Shown here: positions 52,700-61,779 of the stretch, piece after piece
How positions within the stretch are numbered: position 1 is the first letter of the stretch
Layout of the letters: every line of letters starts with the position of its first letter
From: Paraburkholderia nodosa
Lineage (GTDB): Bacteria > Pseudomonadota > Gammaproteobacteria > Burkholderiales > Burkholderiaceae
Length of the DNA stretch: 64,000 nucleotides
Reading direction: 5' to 3'
NCBI RefSeq assembly: GCF_001718195.1
Contig: NZ_MCNV01000004.1
Coordinates: 124,001 to 188,000 of the forward strand
Notes under the pieces: generated by a model
Databases searched by the model: none
What the model was told of the DNA's origin: nothing
What the model saw: only the letters and a program-made list of their open reading frames with translations
Position numbers and translations under genes: made by a program

Positions 52700-53008
52700 A
52701 TGAAATACCTTGCTCAAACTGTCGTTATCCTTACCATCGCGGCTGCTCCGGTGCTCTCGCTCGCACAGTCGAACGGCCCCGTGACAACTGAACAAGTTCG
52801 CGCCGAACTCGTCCAGCTCGAACAGGCTGGCTATCACGTCGGTGACGGCGACAATGCAAGCTATCCAGCCGATATCCAGGCTGCCGAAGCGCGCGTGGCT
52901 GCGCAGAACGGCGGGAGCAGTTACGGCGGGATGGTCAGCGGATCGTCAGCGTCTGGCGCGCCCGCGGCGGCCATTCCCGGTTTGAAGCCGGTTTACTTCG
53001 GTCAGTAA
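52700..53008 (+). CDS. DUF4148 secreted protein
   Basis: 102 residues. Signal peptide (YLAQTVVILTIAAAPVLSLA), then the DUF4148 core VRAELVQLEQAGYHVGDGDN with YPADIQAAEARV, and a Gly/Ser/Ala-rich tail ending LKPVYFGQ. GGAGG precedes the ATG at 52700; the longer frame upstream is not supported. Second DUF4148 protein in the window. Confidence 0.85.
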   Translation: MKYLAQTVVILTIAAAPVLSLAQSNGPVTTEQVRAELVQLEQAGYHVGDGDNASYPADIQAAEARVAAQNGGSSYGGMVSGSSASGAPAAAIPGLKPVYFGQ

Positions 53009-53030
53009 GACAGTGCGTCGTCGCACTGTC
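53009..53030 (+). terminator. Stem-loop after DUF4148 gene
   Basis: GACAGTGCG, TCGT, CGCACTGTC: a perfect 9-bp stem with a 4-base loop starting at the stop codon. No T tract follows; it may stabilise the 3' end or assist the terminator at 53078. Confidence 0.6.
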
Positions 53031-53077
53031 CTGAGTGGTCTCACAGCACGTCGCACCAACGCATCACACGTTACGCG

Positions 53078-53109
53078 AAAGCCCCTCTTCCGAATCGAGA
53101 GGGCTTTTT
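53078..53109 (+). terminator. Rho-independent terminator
   Basis: AAAGCCCCTCT pairs with AGAGGGCTTT with one bulged base; a TTTTT run (53104-53108) follows. Suits the DUF4148 gene on the left; the next gene, convergent from the right, may also use it. Confidence 0.75.
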
Positions 53110-53149
53110 GATTGCTTCGCGGGGTTTGGGGGAGAGAAGGCGAGGATAT

Positions 53150-53722
53150 CTAGGCGAGCAGCAGCAAGGCATCCGCGAGCGAGAGTACCGTGGTGCGCGA
53201 ATCGAATGCGGTGGAGAACAGGTGTTCATGTACCACCGGATCCGGGTCATAGCAGCAATCCTTGACCGTGTACAGGCGGAAGTCCGCGTCGCTTGCATAC
53301 GCGACCGACGACAGCACAACGCCCGTCGATGCAATGCCGACCATAATCAGCGAATCGACTCCTTGTGCGAGAAGTCGTGCCTGCAAGTCGGTGCCGAAGA
53401 ACACGCTGGCCCGGTGTGCAACGATGACGGGTTCGCAAGCCTGCCGCCCTAACTCCGGCGGGATATGGTCGTCGACAAAGAGACCGAGTTGCTTGATTCC
53501 CTGCCCATTCTTGTTCAATGGGCTGACTTCCGGATAGCCCGGGCTGAAGCGGAGGTTGGCGAAATAAACGCTGACGCCTTTGGTTCGCGCCGCGTCGCAG
53601 AGCTTGCGCGTATTGGCAAGCAAGGCCGGCGCGACCGATGGGAAGAGCCCGAGAATGTCGGTCTGATAGTGCATGACGAGAAGCGCGGTTTGGGCCGGCG
53701 CGATTGGCGGGATCGACTCCAT
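53150..53722 (-). CDS. Isochorismatase-fold protein lacking the catalytic triad
   Basis: 190 residues with the cysteine-hydrolase fold: ALLVMHYQTDILGLFP, GVSVYFANLRF, AHRASVFFGTDLQARLLAQG, VGIASTGVVLSSVAYASDAD, RLYTVKDCC. The family's D-K-C triad is altered at all three places: the Asp of the first strand is His (MHYQ), the Lys before the SAF-type motif is Ala (AHRASVF), and the nucleophile Cys is Val (STGVVL). The fold is clear, so it may be a non-catalytic binding protein or use other chemistry. GGAG precedes the ATG. Confidence 0.8.
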   Translation of the reverse strand: MESIPPIAPAQTALLVMHYQTDILGLFPSVAPALLANTRKLCDAARTKGVSVYFANLRFSPGYPEVSPLNKNGQGIKQLGLFVDDHIPPELGRQACEPVIVAHRASVFFGTDLQARLLAQGVDSLIMVGIASTGVVLSSVAYASDADFRLYTVKDCCYDPDPVVHEHLFSTAFDSRTTVLSLADALLLLA

Positions 53723-53857
53723 TCGCAGTTCTCCTGTCTCTCGACACGGGGTTCATATTCACAACGCGAGAACGTCGAACGCGGAGAAGCATGTATTGCG
53801 AACGCGACGTTCCACTGCCGTGCAAATAGTACATTATGTCGTCGCGCATGGTTAGCC

Positions 53858-54343
53858 ATGCAGACGAAGTATCGTCTGCGTGTCGGTTTGAGTCGGTCCG
53901 CATTTCGCCCGCAACAATTGCCGCCCCTGTCTGAGGGGACCGCCTTCCTGCCTTCTGAGCGATTCGGGCGCGCCAAGGTTGCTCAATGGCTCAGCTTCGA
54001 GCAGTACTACATCGAACCGGTCATCGGCTCCTTGCGTTTCTGGACATTGACGGGGCGGTTAAAGCGTAATGCTGCGATGGTCCCAGACAAACAGGAGACC
54101 GCCACGAAGGCGCTGCGAGCCCTCGATCGGTCCCTGACGGATGCGACCTTCCTGGTCGGTGACGGCCTGTCCATTGCCGACATATCGATCTACGCATATA
54201 CCCACCTGGCAGGCGATATCGGTATCGACCTGCCAGCCTACCGTGCACTCGCTGCCTGGCTGTCGCGCGTCGCTGCCGAGATTGGTCCCAACACTCCCGT
54301 GCATCCTTACACCATCGATCCGCACGCCATCGTGCGTGACTAG
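53858..54343 (+). pseudogene. Glutathione S-transferase C-terminal fragment
   Basis: From about residue 24 the frame matches a GST after its thioredoxin domain: LSEGTAFLPSERFGRAKVAQ, a helical C-terminal domain and GDGLSIADISIYAYTHLAGD. The thioredoxin domain and its catalytic Tyr/Ser are absent, and no other frame supplies them in the upstream 130 bases. The lead residues are not GST-like. A broken gene is the simplest reading. Confidence 0.6.
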
Positions 54344-54561
54344 AGGGCGCGCGAAGTTGCGAGCTGACGAATCGCGCGTCCAGCGATTGAGCGTTTGGTC
54401 TGCTTGGGAAATCGGACACCTGAGCGACCGCATCATCCGAAATCCCGCCGTTGGCGCACGGGGATAAAATCAGGATCCGACCGAATTCGACCTTCGAGCC
54501 GTTTCGCAGTGATACCGCCGATCAGGATATTGGAAGCAGACAACTCGCCTCGCAAAACCAC

Positions 54562-55518
54562 ATGAAAACGTCCATATTGGCCGTTCTGTTGTGCCTGTCT
54601 ACGGCAATTGCACACGCCGCGGGAATAAAGTTCGCGCAGATTCCGGCTGATGCCGCCGGTCCGGCGTTAAAAGCGATCGTGTGGACACCGTGTGCTGAGC
54701 CTGCCCAGGAGGTGCCGATCGGTCCATATGTCCTGAAGGGGCGGCGCGACTGTCCGACCGTTGGCGAAAAGCTTCCCCTCGTAGTCATTTCGCACGGCTA
54801 TGCCGGATCGTACCTTGGCCACAGAGACCTTGCCGAGACGCTGGCCGAGGCGGGCTTTGTCGTGGCGGCAATCAATCATCCAGGCGATACATTCTCTGAT
54901 ATGACCCTGGCCGACGATATGTCTGTGTTCGTCGAGCGACCGACCGACATCAAGCGTCTTATCGATTACATGTTGAGCACCGCCCCCGACGCAGCCAGAA
55001 TCGACCCGCAACGGATAGGCTTTTTTGGCTTTTCGCGCGGCGGCTACACGGGCCTGGTGTTGGCCGGCGGCAACCCGGATTTCCCGCACGCCGATATTAC
55101 GTGCCCGGACCCGGGCGCCCCGATTTGCAAACAGGTTCGAAGTGGAGTGGTGTCCACCGAACACCTGACTCATGACGCACGGATCAAAGCCTTTGTGCTG
55201 GCGGACCCGTTCAATGCATTCCCAACCGCGGCGAGCCTGAAGAATGTGCAAGCGCCTATTCAGCTTTGGGCTTCCCAGTTCGGTGGCGCCGGCGTGCTGC
55301 CGCGCAACGCCGACGCACTCGCCAGGACCCTTCCTCACAGGCCCGAATATCACATTGTTTCCAGCGCGGCGCATTTTGCTTTTCTTGCTCCGTGTCCTGC
55401 GGCAATGAAGAGCAATGAGCCGGACCTCTGCGTCGATGCGAACGGCTTCAACCGGATAGTCTTTCACAAGCAGTTTGACGAAATGGCGCTCACGTTTTTT
55501 CAAGCGAATCTTCGATAG
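54562..55518 (+). CDS. Secreted alpha/beta hydrolase (PAF-acetylhydrolase/dienelactone-like)
   Basis: 318 residues. Signal peptide MKTSILAVLLCLSTAIAHAA, then VVISHGYAGSYLGHRDLAE as oxyanion/His-Gly region, nucleophile elbow GFFGFSRGGYTGL, and SSAAHFAFLAPC with the catalytic His. Cysteines (CPDPGAPICKQ) may form a disulfide, in keeping with the periplasm. The ATG at 54562 lacks a strong ribosome site; the longer frame is not signal-like. Substrate unknown, probably an ester. Confidence 0.83.
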   Translation: MKTSILAVLLCLSTAIAHAAGIKFAQIPADAAGPALKAIVWTPCAEPAQEVPIGPYVLKGRRDCPTVGEKLPLVVISHGYAGSYLGHRDLAETLAEAGFVVAAINHPGDTFSDMTLADDMSVFVERPTDIKRLIDYMLSTAPDAARIDPQRIGFFGFSRGGYTGLVLAGGNPDFPHADITCPDPGAPICKQVRSGVVSTEHLTHDARIKAFVLADPFNAFPTAASLKNVQAPIQLWASQFGGAGVLPRNADALARTLPHRPEYHIVSSAAHFAFLAPCPAAMKSNEPDLCVDANGFNRIVFHKQFDEMALTFFQANLR

Positions 55519-55810
55519 ATCCCAGCATAGTCTGGCGGACCGCACGTACCGGATGAGGCGGGCGGCGAGCGTCCATTGCACCTTGATAGTTGCCGTTCGC
55601 GCGTGCTGGCAACCAGGACGCGCCAGCCGCATACAAACTGGCATCGCGCCGCAATATACGTTGCGATGCCGTTCGAGCTGGCGCAGCCTTAAATGCAACT
55701 GTTCGGCCATTGCCACCTGCCTGTCCGTTCAAGTCGCGGTCGGCCACTTTCGCCATTTCGACGCAGGCCATATGCGATGATGCCAATACTCACCACATCT
55801 GCGCATCGCC

Positions 55811-56713
55811 ATGCCATCATCCAGCGCCACACGAACGACATCGCTTGCGCTGAACAGCGTGGCCACCATACTGGCTTCGATGTTTTGCTTCGCTGTAGTG
55901 GATGCACTGGCGAAGACAGTCGCGCTGCAATATCCAGCAAATGAAGTCACCTTCTTCCGGATGCTCTTCGGTCTGGTGCCGGCAGTCGCGATGTGCTGCC
56001 GTGGGCGTCTTTCGATAACCGAGCGCCTGGCCAACATCGACATCAAAGGGCAGACTGCACGTGCGCTGACGCTCCTCGGCGCCTCAGGACTTTTCTTTGC
56101 CGGCTTGCCTTACGTCCCATTGGGAGAAGCGGTTGCACTCGCGTATTCGGAAACGCTAATCGTCATCCTGCTCGCGCCTTTGGTTTTGCGAGAGCGATTG
56201 ACGGGAAGTGGAGTCGCCGCGGCGCTCGTCGGATTCTGCGGTGTGCTGCTCGTGGTGCGCCCGGGTGGCGGTCAGTCGAGCTGGCTCGGTCCAGTGTTCC
56301 TTCTCCTCAGTGCTTTCTTCGGCGCGCTGTCCATCGTCCAGATCAAACGCATACGATCTACCGACGACTCGGTGACGACGGTTCTGTTTTTCACCCTCGT
56401 AGGGACGGTCGTTACCGGTCTTACTGTCGTGTTCAACTGGCGCACCCCATCTGTGAAGGCGCTCTTGATCATGGCACTTCTTGGCGCGTTCGCGACCGCA
56501 GGTCAGATCTTGATGACGGTCGCTTTTCGCCAGGCGGACGTCGGGAAGCTCGCACCGTATAACTACACGAGCATCGTCTGGGCGGCGCTATTCGGTTACG
56601 TCATCTGGGGCGAGATGCTTCAGCCGCTGTCACTGGTGGGAATTGCACTCATCGTCGGCAGCGCCATTTCGGTCTCGGTCAGCCGGAAAGACAAGGAAGC
56701 ACCGCTCGCCTGA
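55811..56713 (+). CDS. DMT-superfamily (EamA) transporter
   Basis: 300 residues with ten membrane segments in two EamA repeats: first strand of helices from MFCFAVVDALAKTVAL, second from SWLGPVFLLLSAFFGALSI. Signature segment GLPYVPLGEAVALAYSETL and APYNYTSIVWAALFGYVIWGE close each repeat. Exporter of amino acids or other metabolites in this family; substrate unknown. No clear ribosome site at 55811. Confidence 0.86.
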   Translation: MPSSSATRTTSLALNSVATILASMFCFAVVDALAKTVALQYPANEVTFFRMLFGLVPAVAMCCRGRLSITERLANIDIKGQTARALTLLGASGLFFAGLPYVPLGEAVALAYSETLIVILLAPLVLRERLTGSGVAAALVGFCGVLLVVRPGGGQSSWLGPVFLLLSAFFGALSIVQIKRIRSTDDSVTTVLFFTLVGTVVTGLTVVFNWRTPSVKALLIMALLGAFATAGQILMTVAFRQADVGKLAPYNYTSIVWAALFGYVIWGEMLQPLSLVGIALIVGSAISVSVSRKDKEAPLA

Positions 56714-56716
56714 CGT

Positions 56717-56749
56717 GTCATCCGCCGGCGTTCGGCCGGGAGGCATGAC
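56717..56749. terminator. Possible bidirectional hairpin terminator
   Basis: GTCAT...CCGGC / GCCGG...ATGAC imperfect stem between convergent DMT and MFS genes, no T tract. Weak candidate. Confidence 0.35.
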
Positions 56750-56762
56750 GTAGGGTAGACAC

Positions 56763-58157
56763 TCAACGCTGCCGATGGAGACTTTCGTTGACCGCATGCG
56801 AGCCATCGGCAAAGCCACCATCCTCGGACACCTCACCGGTATCGACGGACTCCGGTGCCGCGCCCGTTTCTGCAGGCGGCAGCGGTCCGGCCGCGTCGTC
56901 GCCGAGTAAGGGGCGCTCGGGGTGCACGAACAGCCATAGCAGCGCACCGCAGGCGGCCGCCGCGCCGATCACGATCATGCCGCTTGCCCAGCTATGCGTG
57001 ACCTTGACGATCAACGCCAGCGTCATGGGGCCCGCGACGTTCGAGAGGGCGCCCCACACGTTCGTCCAGCCCGACATGACACCGGCGAACGCGCGCCCGA
57101 GATCCTGCGTGGCCGACCACACGACCACCTGCACGAATCCCACCGCGGCAAAAGAGAGGCACAGCAAGCCGATGACCATCGCCATCGATTCCGCGCGCGA
57201 GGCCGCCGTCAATGCGAGCGCGCTCACGACGAATCCGGTCATTGCAACGGGCGTGCGCGCCCGATAGATCGAGCCGGTTTTTCGAAGCAGCCAGTCGCTG
57301 AATGCCCCCGCGACGAATACCGCCACGAACACGGCAACCCAGGGCAACGATGCGTACAGACCCATCGCCTTGAGCGATAGCCCGCGCGCACGCATGAGAT
57401 AGGTCGGCAGCCACGTCGTGTAGAAGCTCTGGATCAGCACCAGCAGGAAGTACTGGACACCGAAGATCCAGAAGCGCGGCTGCTTCAGGCAGCGCCTGAG
57501 CGCACCCCTGGCTGCCACGCGCTCGGGTGGCTGGCCGGCGGCGATGTACTCGACTTCCGCCTTTGTGATGAGTGGGTGTGCCGCCGGCGTGTCGCGGTAG
57601 CCGAACCACCAGATCGCGCCGAGCAGCAGGCCCAGTGCGCCGAATCCGAAGAAAACGGCGTGCCAGCCGAACCGGGCGATGGTCCACGCCGTGAGCGGCG
57701 CCGAAACGATCGGGCCAAGATAGAGCCCGGCGAGCAGCAGGGCATTGCCTTTCGCACGCTCGCTGGCCGGAACCCAGCGCTTGAGCGCGACGACACTGCT
57801 CGACCAGTCCGCAGACTGCGCCCCGCCCAGCACGAGGCGGCATCCGAAGAGCCAGGCGAACGAGGTGCCCAGCGGCGTGGCGAGCATCATGAGCGACCAG
57901 AGCGTGCTCGTGCCGAACAGCACCTTGCGCGACCCGAAGCGCTCGGCAGCACGGCCGGCCGGTATCTGCCCGATTGCATACGCCCAGAAGTAGATCGTGA
58001 AAATCATCGACATCTCGACGATCGACAGGCCCAGTTCATTCTGGATCGTCGGGGCCGCGACAGCCATGGCCGTGCGGTCGAGCGTCATCACGAACGTCAG
58101 TGGCGCAACGAGCATTGCCACGATCTTCCAGCGGAGATGGTTCACGGTGTGCAACAT
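56763..58157 (-). CDS. Major facilitator superfamily transporter
   Basis: 464 residues with about 12 membrane segments; the A-motif-like GRAAERFGSRKVLFG between helices 2 and 3 is typical, and the layout (ACS/D-galactonate-like group) suggests an organic-acid or sugar-acid carrier. The tail (residues about 430-464) is polar and acidic. The ATG at 58157 follows AAGGG almost directly; a GTG five codons later is possible. Preceded by an HxlR regulator on the same strand, which may control it. Confidence 0.88.
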   Translation of the reverse strand: MLHTVNHLRWKIVAMLVAPLTFVMTLDRTAMAVAAPTIQNELGLSIVEMSMIFTIYFWAYAIGQIPAGRAAERFGSRKVLFGTSTLWSLMMLATPLGTSFAWLFGCRLVLGGAQSADWSSSVVALKRWVPASERAKGNALLLAGLYLGPIVSAPLTAWTIARFGWHAVFFGFGALGLLLGAIWWFGYRDTPAAHPLITKAEVEYIAAGQPPERVAARGALRRCLKQPRFWIFGVQYFLLVLIQSFYTTWLPTYLMRARGLSLKAMGLYASLPWVAVFVAVFVAGAFSDWLLRKTGSIYRARTPVAMTGFVVSALALTAASRAESMAMVIGLLCLSFAAVGFVQVVVWSATQDLGRAFAGVMSGWTNVWGALSNVAGPMTLALIVKVTHSWASGMIVIGAAAACGALLWLFVHPERPLLGDDAAGPLPPAETGAAPESVDTGEVSEDGGFADGSHAVNESLHRQR

Positions 58158-58179
58158 CCCTTGTATGAAAAACCGCGAA

Positions 58180-58548
58180 TTACGCCTCGCGGTCGGCGTG
58201 ATCGGGATCGGCGGCGTCGAACCCTTGCGGATCGCGCTCGGCCCACTGATGCGCCCAGGCCAGCAGCGGCTGCAATGCGGCCAGGAGCTTCCTGCCTTCG
58301 GCTGTCATGCGGTAACCGCCATCGCCATGCGCGACGAGACCGGACGCCCGCAATTCCGCGAGCCGCGTATTGAGCAGGCGGGCATTGGTGTCGCACGCTT
58401 CCTGGAGTGCGCGAAACGTCAGCGCCTCGCCGCGAAGTTCCCACAGTATCCGCAGTGCGGTACGCCGCCCGAGCAGGTCCAGCACGACCATGATTGGCCG
58501 TCCGGTGGTCGAGCCGCGTACAGGTTGTCCTGGCCGTGGAATTTTCAT
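58180..58548 (-). CDS. HxlR-family transcriptional regulator
   Basis: 122 residues with a winged HTH: VLDLLGRRTALRILWELRGE, LTFRALQEACDTNARLLNTRL and the wing YRMTAEGRKLLAAL. 22 bp upstream of the MFS gene on the same strand, so it probably regulates that transporter. HxlR proteins often sense small aldehydes or redox signals; no conserved effector residue identified here beyond one Cys (EACDTN). Confidence 0.86.
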   Translation of the reverse strand: MKIPRPGQPVRGSTTGRPIMVVLDLLGRRTALRILWELRGEALTFRALQEACDTNARLLNTRLAELRASGLVAHGDGGYRMTAEGRKLLAALQPLLAWAHQWAERDPQGFDAADPDHADREA

Positions 58549-58621
58549 GCTTTACTTTTTAAAGCATCGAGTCCGCACTGTCAACCGGCGACCGCGGAAC
58601 AGGCGCTGCGCCAATCCAGCG

Positions 58622-59521
58622 CTAAGCGCGATGTGAAAAGCGCTGGCCGAGCTCGCGCAACCAGGCCAGAAAGGTGTTGATCGCAGGATCCTCGAGGCGT
58701 GCTTCGCGGACATAGCTGCAATAGCGCCATGCCGGCAGGGCGGGGCCGTCGAACGGGAAGACGAGACGGCCCTCTTTGACGTCGAGCGCGACGAGCGCGG
58801 TAGGTCCCATTGCGATCCCCAGGCCGTCGATGGCGGCTTGCAGGGTCAAATAAAAGTGATCGAGTTGCTGGGAATGGCGCGTGGCAAGCCCGGGGTGGCC
58901 GCTCGCGGCAAGCCATTCCGCCCAAAGGCCGGGATAGGTCGCCGTGTGAAGCAGGGTGTGGTGCGCCAGGTCCGAAACACGGTGTATCGGATGAGACTCC
59001 AGCACCTTGGGCGAGCATACCGGTAGCCGGACTTCCGATAAAAACTCCTTGACCGCATAACCCGCCGATTTTTGCTCGCTGCCGCGAATCGCCACGTCGC
59101 ATTCGTCGCCGAGCTTTTCGATTGGCTCGTCCGAAGTCGTCAGCCGGACCTCTACTGCCGGATGGGTCAGCTGGAAGCTCGAAAGCTGCGGCAATAGCCA
59201 GCGCAACGCGAACGTCGTCGGCGCGTTGACCCTCACGATCTGTGCGCGCGTGGCCCGAAGTTGCTCGCTGGTCGCCACTGCGATGCGATCCAGCGCCGCC
59301 GATACCTCGGCCAGGTAGGCGCGCCCCGACGCAGTCAAGACGACCCTGCGGCCGCGGCGTTCGAACAGCTCGAGTCCAAGCCAGTCCTCCAGTTGCCGAA
59401 CTTGTCGGCTGACGGCCCCGTGCGTGACGCAAAGCTCCTCGGCCGCCATGGAAAAACTCTCCGCGCGAGCGGCGGCTTCGAATACGCGCAGGGCGTTCAA
59501 CGGCGGCAGACGACGCGACAT
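58622..59521 (-). CDS. LysR-family regulator (GcvA-like)
   Basis: 299 residues. HTH: PLNALRVFEAAARAESFSMA, then VTHGAVSRQVRQLEDWLG; C-terminal effector domain in two lobes. The start PLNALRVFEAAAR is the GcvA/AmpR-like subgroup pattern. Divergent from the adenylosuccinate synthetase gene by 145 bp, so it is a candidate regulator of it. Confidence 0.9.
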   Translation of the reverse strand: MSRRLPPLNALRVFEAAARAESFSMAAEELCVTHGAVSRQVRQLEDWLGLELFERRGRRVVLTASGRAYLAEVSAALDRIAVATSEQLRATRAQIVRVNAPTTFALRWLLPQLSSFQLTHPAVEVRLTTSDEPIEKLGDECDVAIRGSEQKSAGYAVKEFLSEVRLPVCSPKVLESHPIHRVSDLAHHTLLHTATYPGLWAEWLAASGHPGLATRHSQQLDHFYLTLQAAIDGLGIAMGPTALVALDVKEGRLVFPFDGPALPAWRYCSYVREARLEDPAINTFLAWLRELGQRFSHRA

Positions 59522-59666
59522 CGACCGGGTTCCTATGTGACTTTCTCTGACAAGTACCGTGAGTTTACATCGCTTTTCGTGGCACCAGTGTCGCCTTATA
59601 TTGAGCCTCCTTTGCAGCAGCTCCGGTTCTGGATCTGTTCGATTAACTCACCAGGGAAAATCTCGC

Positions 59667-60950
59667 ATGTCGAATGTCGTCGTGGTCGGCGCGCAGTGGG
59701 GCGATGAAGGTAAAGGCCGGATCGTCGACTGGCTCGCGGAGAAGGCGGATATCGTCGTCCGTTACAACGGTGGCCACAACGCCGGTCACACGCTCGTGGT
59801 GGACGGCCGGACCTACAAGCTGGCGCTGCTGCCCAGCGGCGTCGTGCGCGGGAAGCTAGGCCTGATCGGCAATGGCGTCGCGCTCGATCCCGAGGCGCTG
59901 CTCGCGGAGGTCGACCGCATGGCGGCGCTGGGTATCCGCGTCACGCCGGAGGTGTTGCAGATCGCCGAGACGGCCGCGCTGGTGCTGCCGGTGCATCGCG
60001 CGCTCGACGCTGCCCAGGAACGGATGCGTGCGAAGCCGCTCGGCACCACCTTGCGCGGCATTGGGCCGGCGTACGAGGATAAGGTTGGGCGCCGCGGCCT
60101 GCGCGTGTGCGACCTGGCCGAACCGGACCTGCTGGCCGAGAAGCTCGACGTTCTGCTCGAGCACCACAACGCGTGGCTTCGCGGCTCGGGCCAGGCGCCA
60201 TTCCCGCGCGAGCCGATGCTGAGCGGCCTGCTTGCCATGGCGCCGCGCATCCTGCCGTTCGTGGGCCGCGTCTGGGAACAGCTCGACCACGCCCATTCGT
60301 CGGGCAAGCGCGTCGTGTTCGAAGGCTCGCAGGCGATCATGCTCGACGTGGATTGGGGCAGCTACCCCTATGTGACGTCGTCGAGCACCATCGCCGCGGG
60401 CGCGGCCAGCGGGACCGGCATCGCGCCTTCGCAACTGGGGCGGGTGCTTGGCGTCAGCAAGGTCTATGCGACGCGCGTCGGCGAAGGCCCGTTCACGTCG
60501 GAACTGGACGGCGCGCTCGGCGACGTGCTCCGGCAGCGCGGCGGCGAGTACGGGGTCAACACCGGCCGCCCGCGACGCTGCGGCTGGCTGGACACCGTGC
60601 AACTGCGTCAGAGCTGCAAGGTCGCAGGCATCAACCAGCTCGCGCTGACCAAGCTCGATGTGCTCGATGGCTTCGAGTCGGTGCAGCTCTGTGTGGGCTA
60701 CATGCTCGATGGGGCGCGCATCGACTACATGCCATCCACGAACGCCGAGCAGCAGCGTCTGCAGCCGGTTCTCAGGCGCTTCGACGGCTGGGCCGGTTCG
60801 ACCCGGGGCGTGCGCTCCTATGGCGACCTGCCGCCACAGGCAGCGGCGCTGATCGAAGCGATCCAGAACGAAGTCGGCGTGCCCGCGGCGATGGTCACCA
60901 CCGGCCCTGAACGCGACGATGCGATTGTCCTGCAATCCCCATTCGCGTAA
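59667..60950 (+). CDS. Adenylosuccinate synthetase paralogue
   Basis: 427 residues, a little shorter than the housekeeping enzyme of the group. Phosphate loop and catalytic Asp in GAQWGDEGKGRIVDWL, His in YNGGHNAGHTLV, PLGTTLRGIGPAYEDK (IMP), NTGRPRRCGWLD and GSTRGVRSYGDLPPQA are all present, so it should be active, forming adenylosuccinate from IMP, Asp and GTP. AGGGA precedes the ATG. The context (LysR, MFS, HxlR) is not the hfl/hisZ neighbourhood of housekeeping purA, so a second copy with a special role is suggested. The call as paralogue is inference. Confidence 0.87.
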   Translation: MSNVVVVGAQWGDEGKGRIVDWLAEKADIVVRYNGGHNAGHTLVVDGRTYKLALLPSGVVRGKLGLIGNGVALDPEALLAEVDRMAALGIRVTPEVLQIAETAALVLPVHRALDAAQERMRAKPLGTTLRGIGPAYEDKVGRRGLRVCDLAEPDLLAEKLDVLLEHHNAWLRGSGQAPFPREPMLSGLLAMAPRILPFVGRVWEQLDHAHSSGKRVVFEGSQAIMLDVDWGSYPYVTSSSTIAAGAASGTGIAPSQLGRVLGVSKVYATRVGEGPFTSELDGALGDVLRQRGGEYGVNTGRPRRCGWLDTVQLRQSCKVAGINQLALTKLDVLDGFESVQLCVGYMLDGARIDYMPSTNAEQQRLQPVLRRFDGWAGSTRGVRSYGDLPPQAAALIEAIQNEVGVPAAMVTTGPERDDAIVLQSPFA

Positions 60951-60965
60951 TGCCCGAATATCGGC

Positions 60966-61376
60966 CTAACCTTCGCTGTCCATCCTTGAACGGACCTCGC
61001 CAGCGGAAAGGTCGCGCTGATGGGTGGCAATCTGCCAGGTGTTTCCCCACGGATCTCTGACCATCGCGCGCCTGTCGCCATATGGCAGATCGGCAGGAAT
61101 CTCGAGCGAGACCGCATTCGCCGCGATCGCTCGCTGGTAGGTCGAATCGGTGTCCTGAACGTAGACGTACAGAAATGCCGGCATCGGCTCGCGAAGACCG
61201 TCTGCGCCGCTAACCATCACGACGGAATCGCCGATCCTGATCTCGGCAGGCAACCCATGGCGAAATACGCCTTGTGCCTGAAACACCGTCTTGATGAAGG
61301 CGACCAGGTTCTCCGCGTCGCGTACGACAATTCGGGGCGTAACGGTGTGCCATCCATCGGGCTGAAAATTGGCCAT
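60966..61376 (-). CDS. VOC-family (PhnB/YkcA-like) protein
   Basis: 136 residues of a bleomycin-resistance/glyoxalase-like fold: TVTPRIVVRDAENLVAFIKT, VMVSGADGL, YVYVQDTDSTYQRAIAANA and the last strand MVRDPWGNTWQIATHQ with its Glu/His-like position. No clear metal-binding set. Cytosolic; substrate unknown. It converges on the synthetase gene by 15 bp. Confidence 0.84.
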   Translation of the reverse strand: MANFQPDGWHTVTPRIVVRDAENLVAFIKTVFQAQGVFRHGLPAEIRIGDSVVMVSGADGLREPMPAFLYVYVQDTDSTYQRAIAANAVSLEIPADLPYGDRRAMVRDPWGNTWQIATHQRDLSAGEVRSRMDSEG

Positions 61377-61434
61377 GTCGGGCAGCCTCGCAAGAGGTTC
61401 GCCCGGGCATTCTGCGCCGGGTGCCCGATTGGCG

Positions 61435-61722
61435 CTAGCCGCGTTTGCGCAGCGGCTCGAGCAAGCCCTTCAGGCCGTTATGGTCCAGTTCCTGCATCAG
61501 CGCGAGCAGCCGGCCGATCTCGCCCGGCGGGAACCCTTCACGGGCGAACCAGTTGAGGTAATGCCCCGGCAGGTCGGCGATGAGCCGGCCCTTGTATTTG
61601 CCGAAGGGCATGGCGAAGGTGACGAGGCGTTCGAGGTCTTGGGCTTGCATGGCGGTATTGTGCACGGCCTGGCGTTCGCGCGCGAATGCTACGAACGCAA
61701 ACGTGGCAGGCGCTGTCGACAT
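61435..61722 (-). CDS. DUF3820-family small protein
   Basis: 95 residues from 61722; the family core MPFGKYKGRLIADLPGHYLN with FAREGFPPGEIGRLLALMQE is typical of DUF3820. A later ATG at 61650 would remove 24 residues that are not family-like, so the true start is uncertain. Function unknown; members have been linked to DNA-processing contexts only by neighbourhood. Confidence 0.75.
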   Translation of the reverse strand: MSTAPATFAFVAFARERQAVHNTAMQAQDLERLVTFAMPFGKYKGRLIADLPGHYLNWFAREGFPPGEIGRLLALMQELDHNGLKGLLEPLRKRG

Positions 61723-61779
61723 CGACTGACTTCGCTGCCCGAATTTCCTGTCAATTTGACCCGCGGCCCGCGCCGTTCC

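Noticed and set aside
59667..60950. PurZ-type (2-aminoadenine) synthetase
   Set aside because: The catalytic Asp in the WGDEGKG loop is kept; PurZ proteins replace it, so this is an ordinary PurA-type enzyme.
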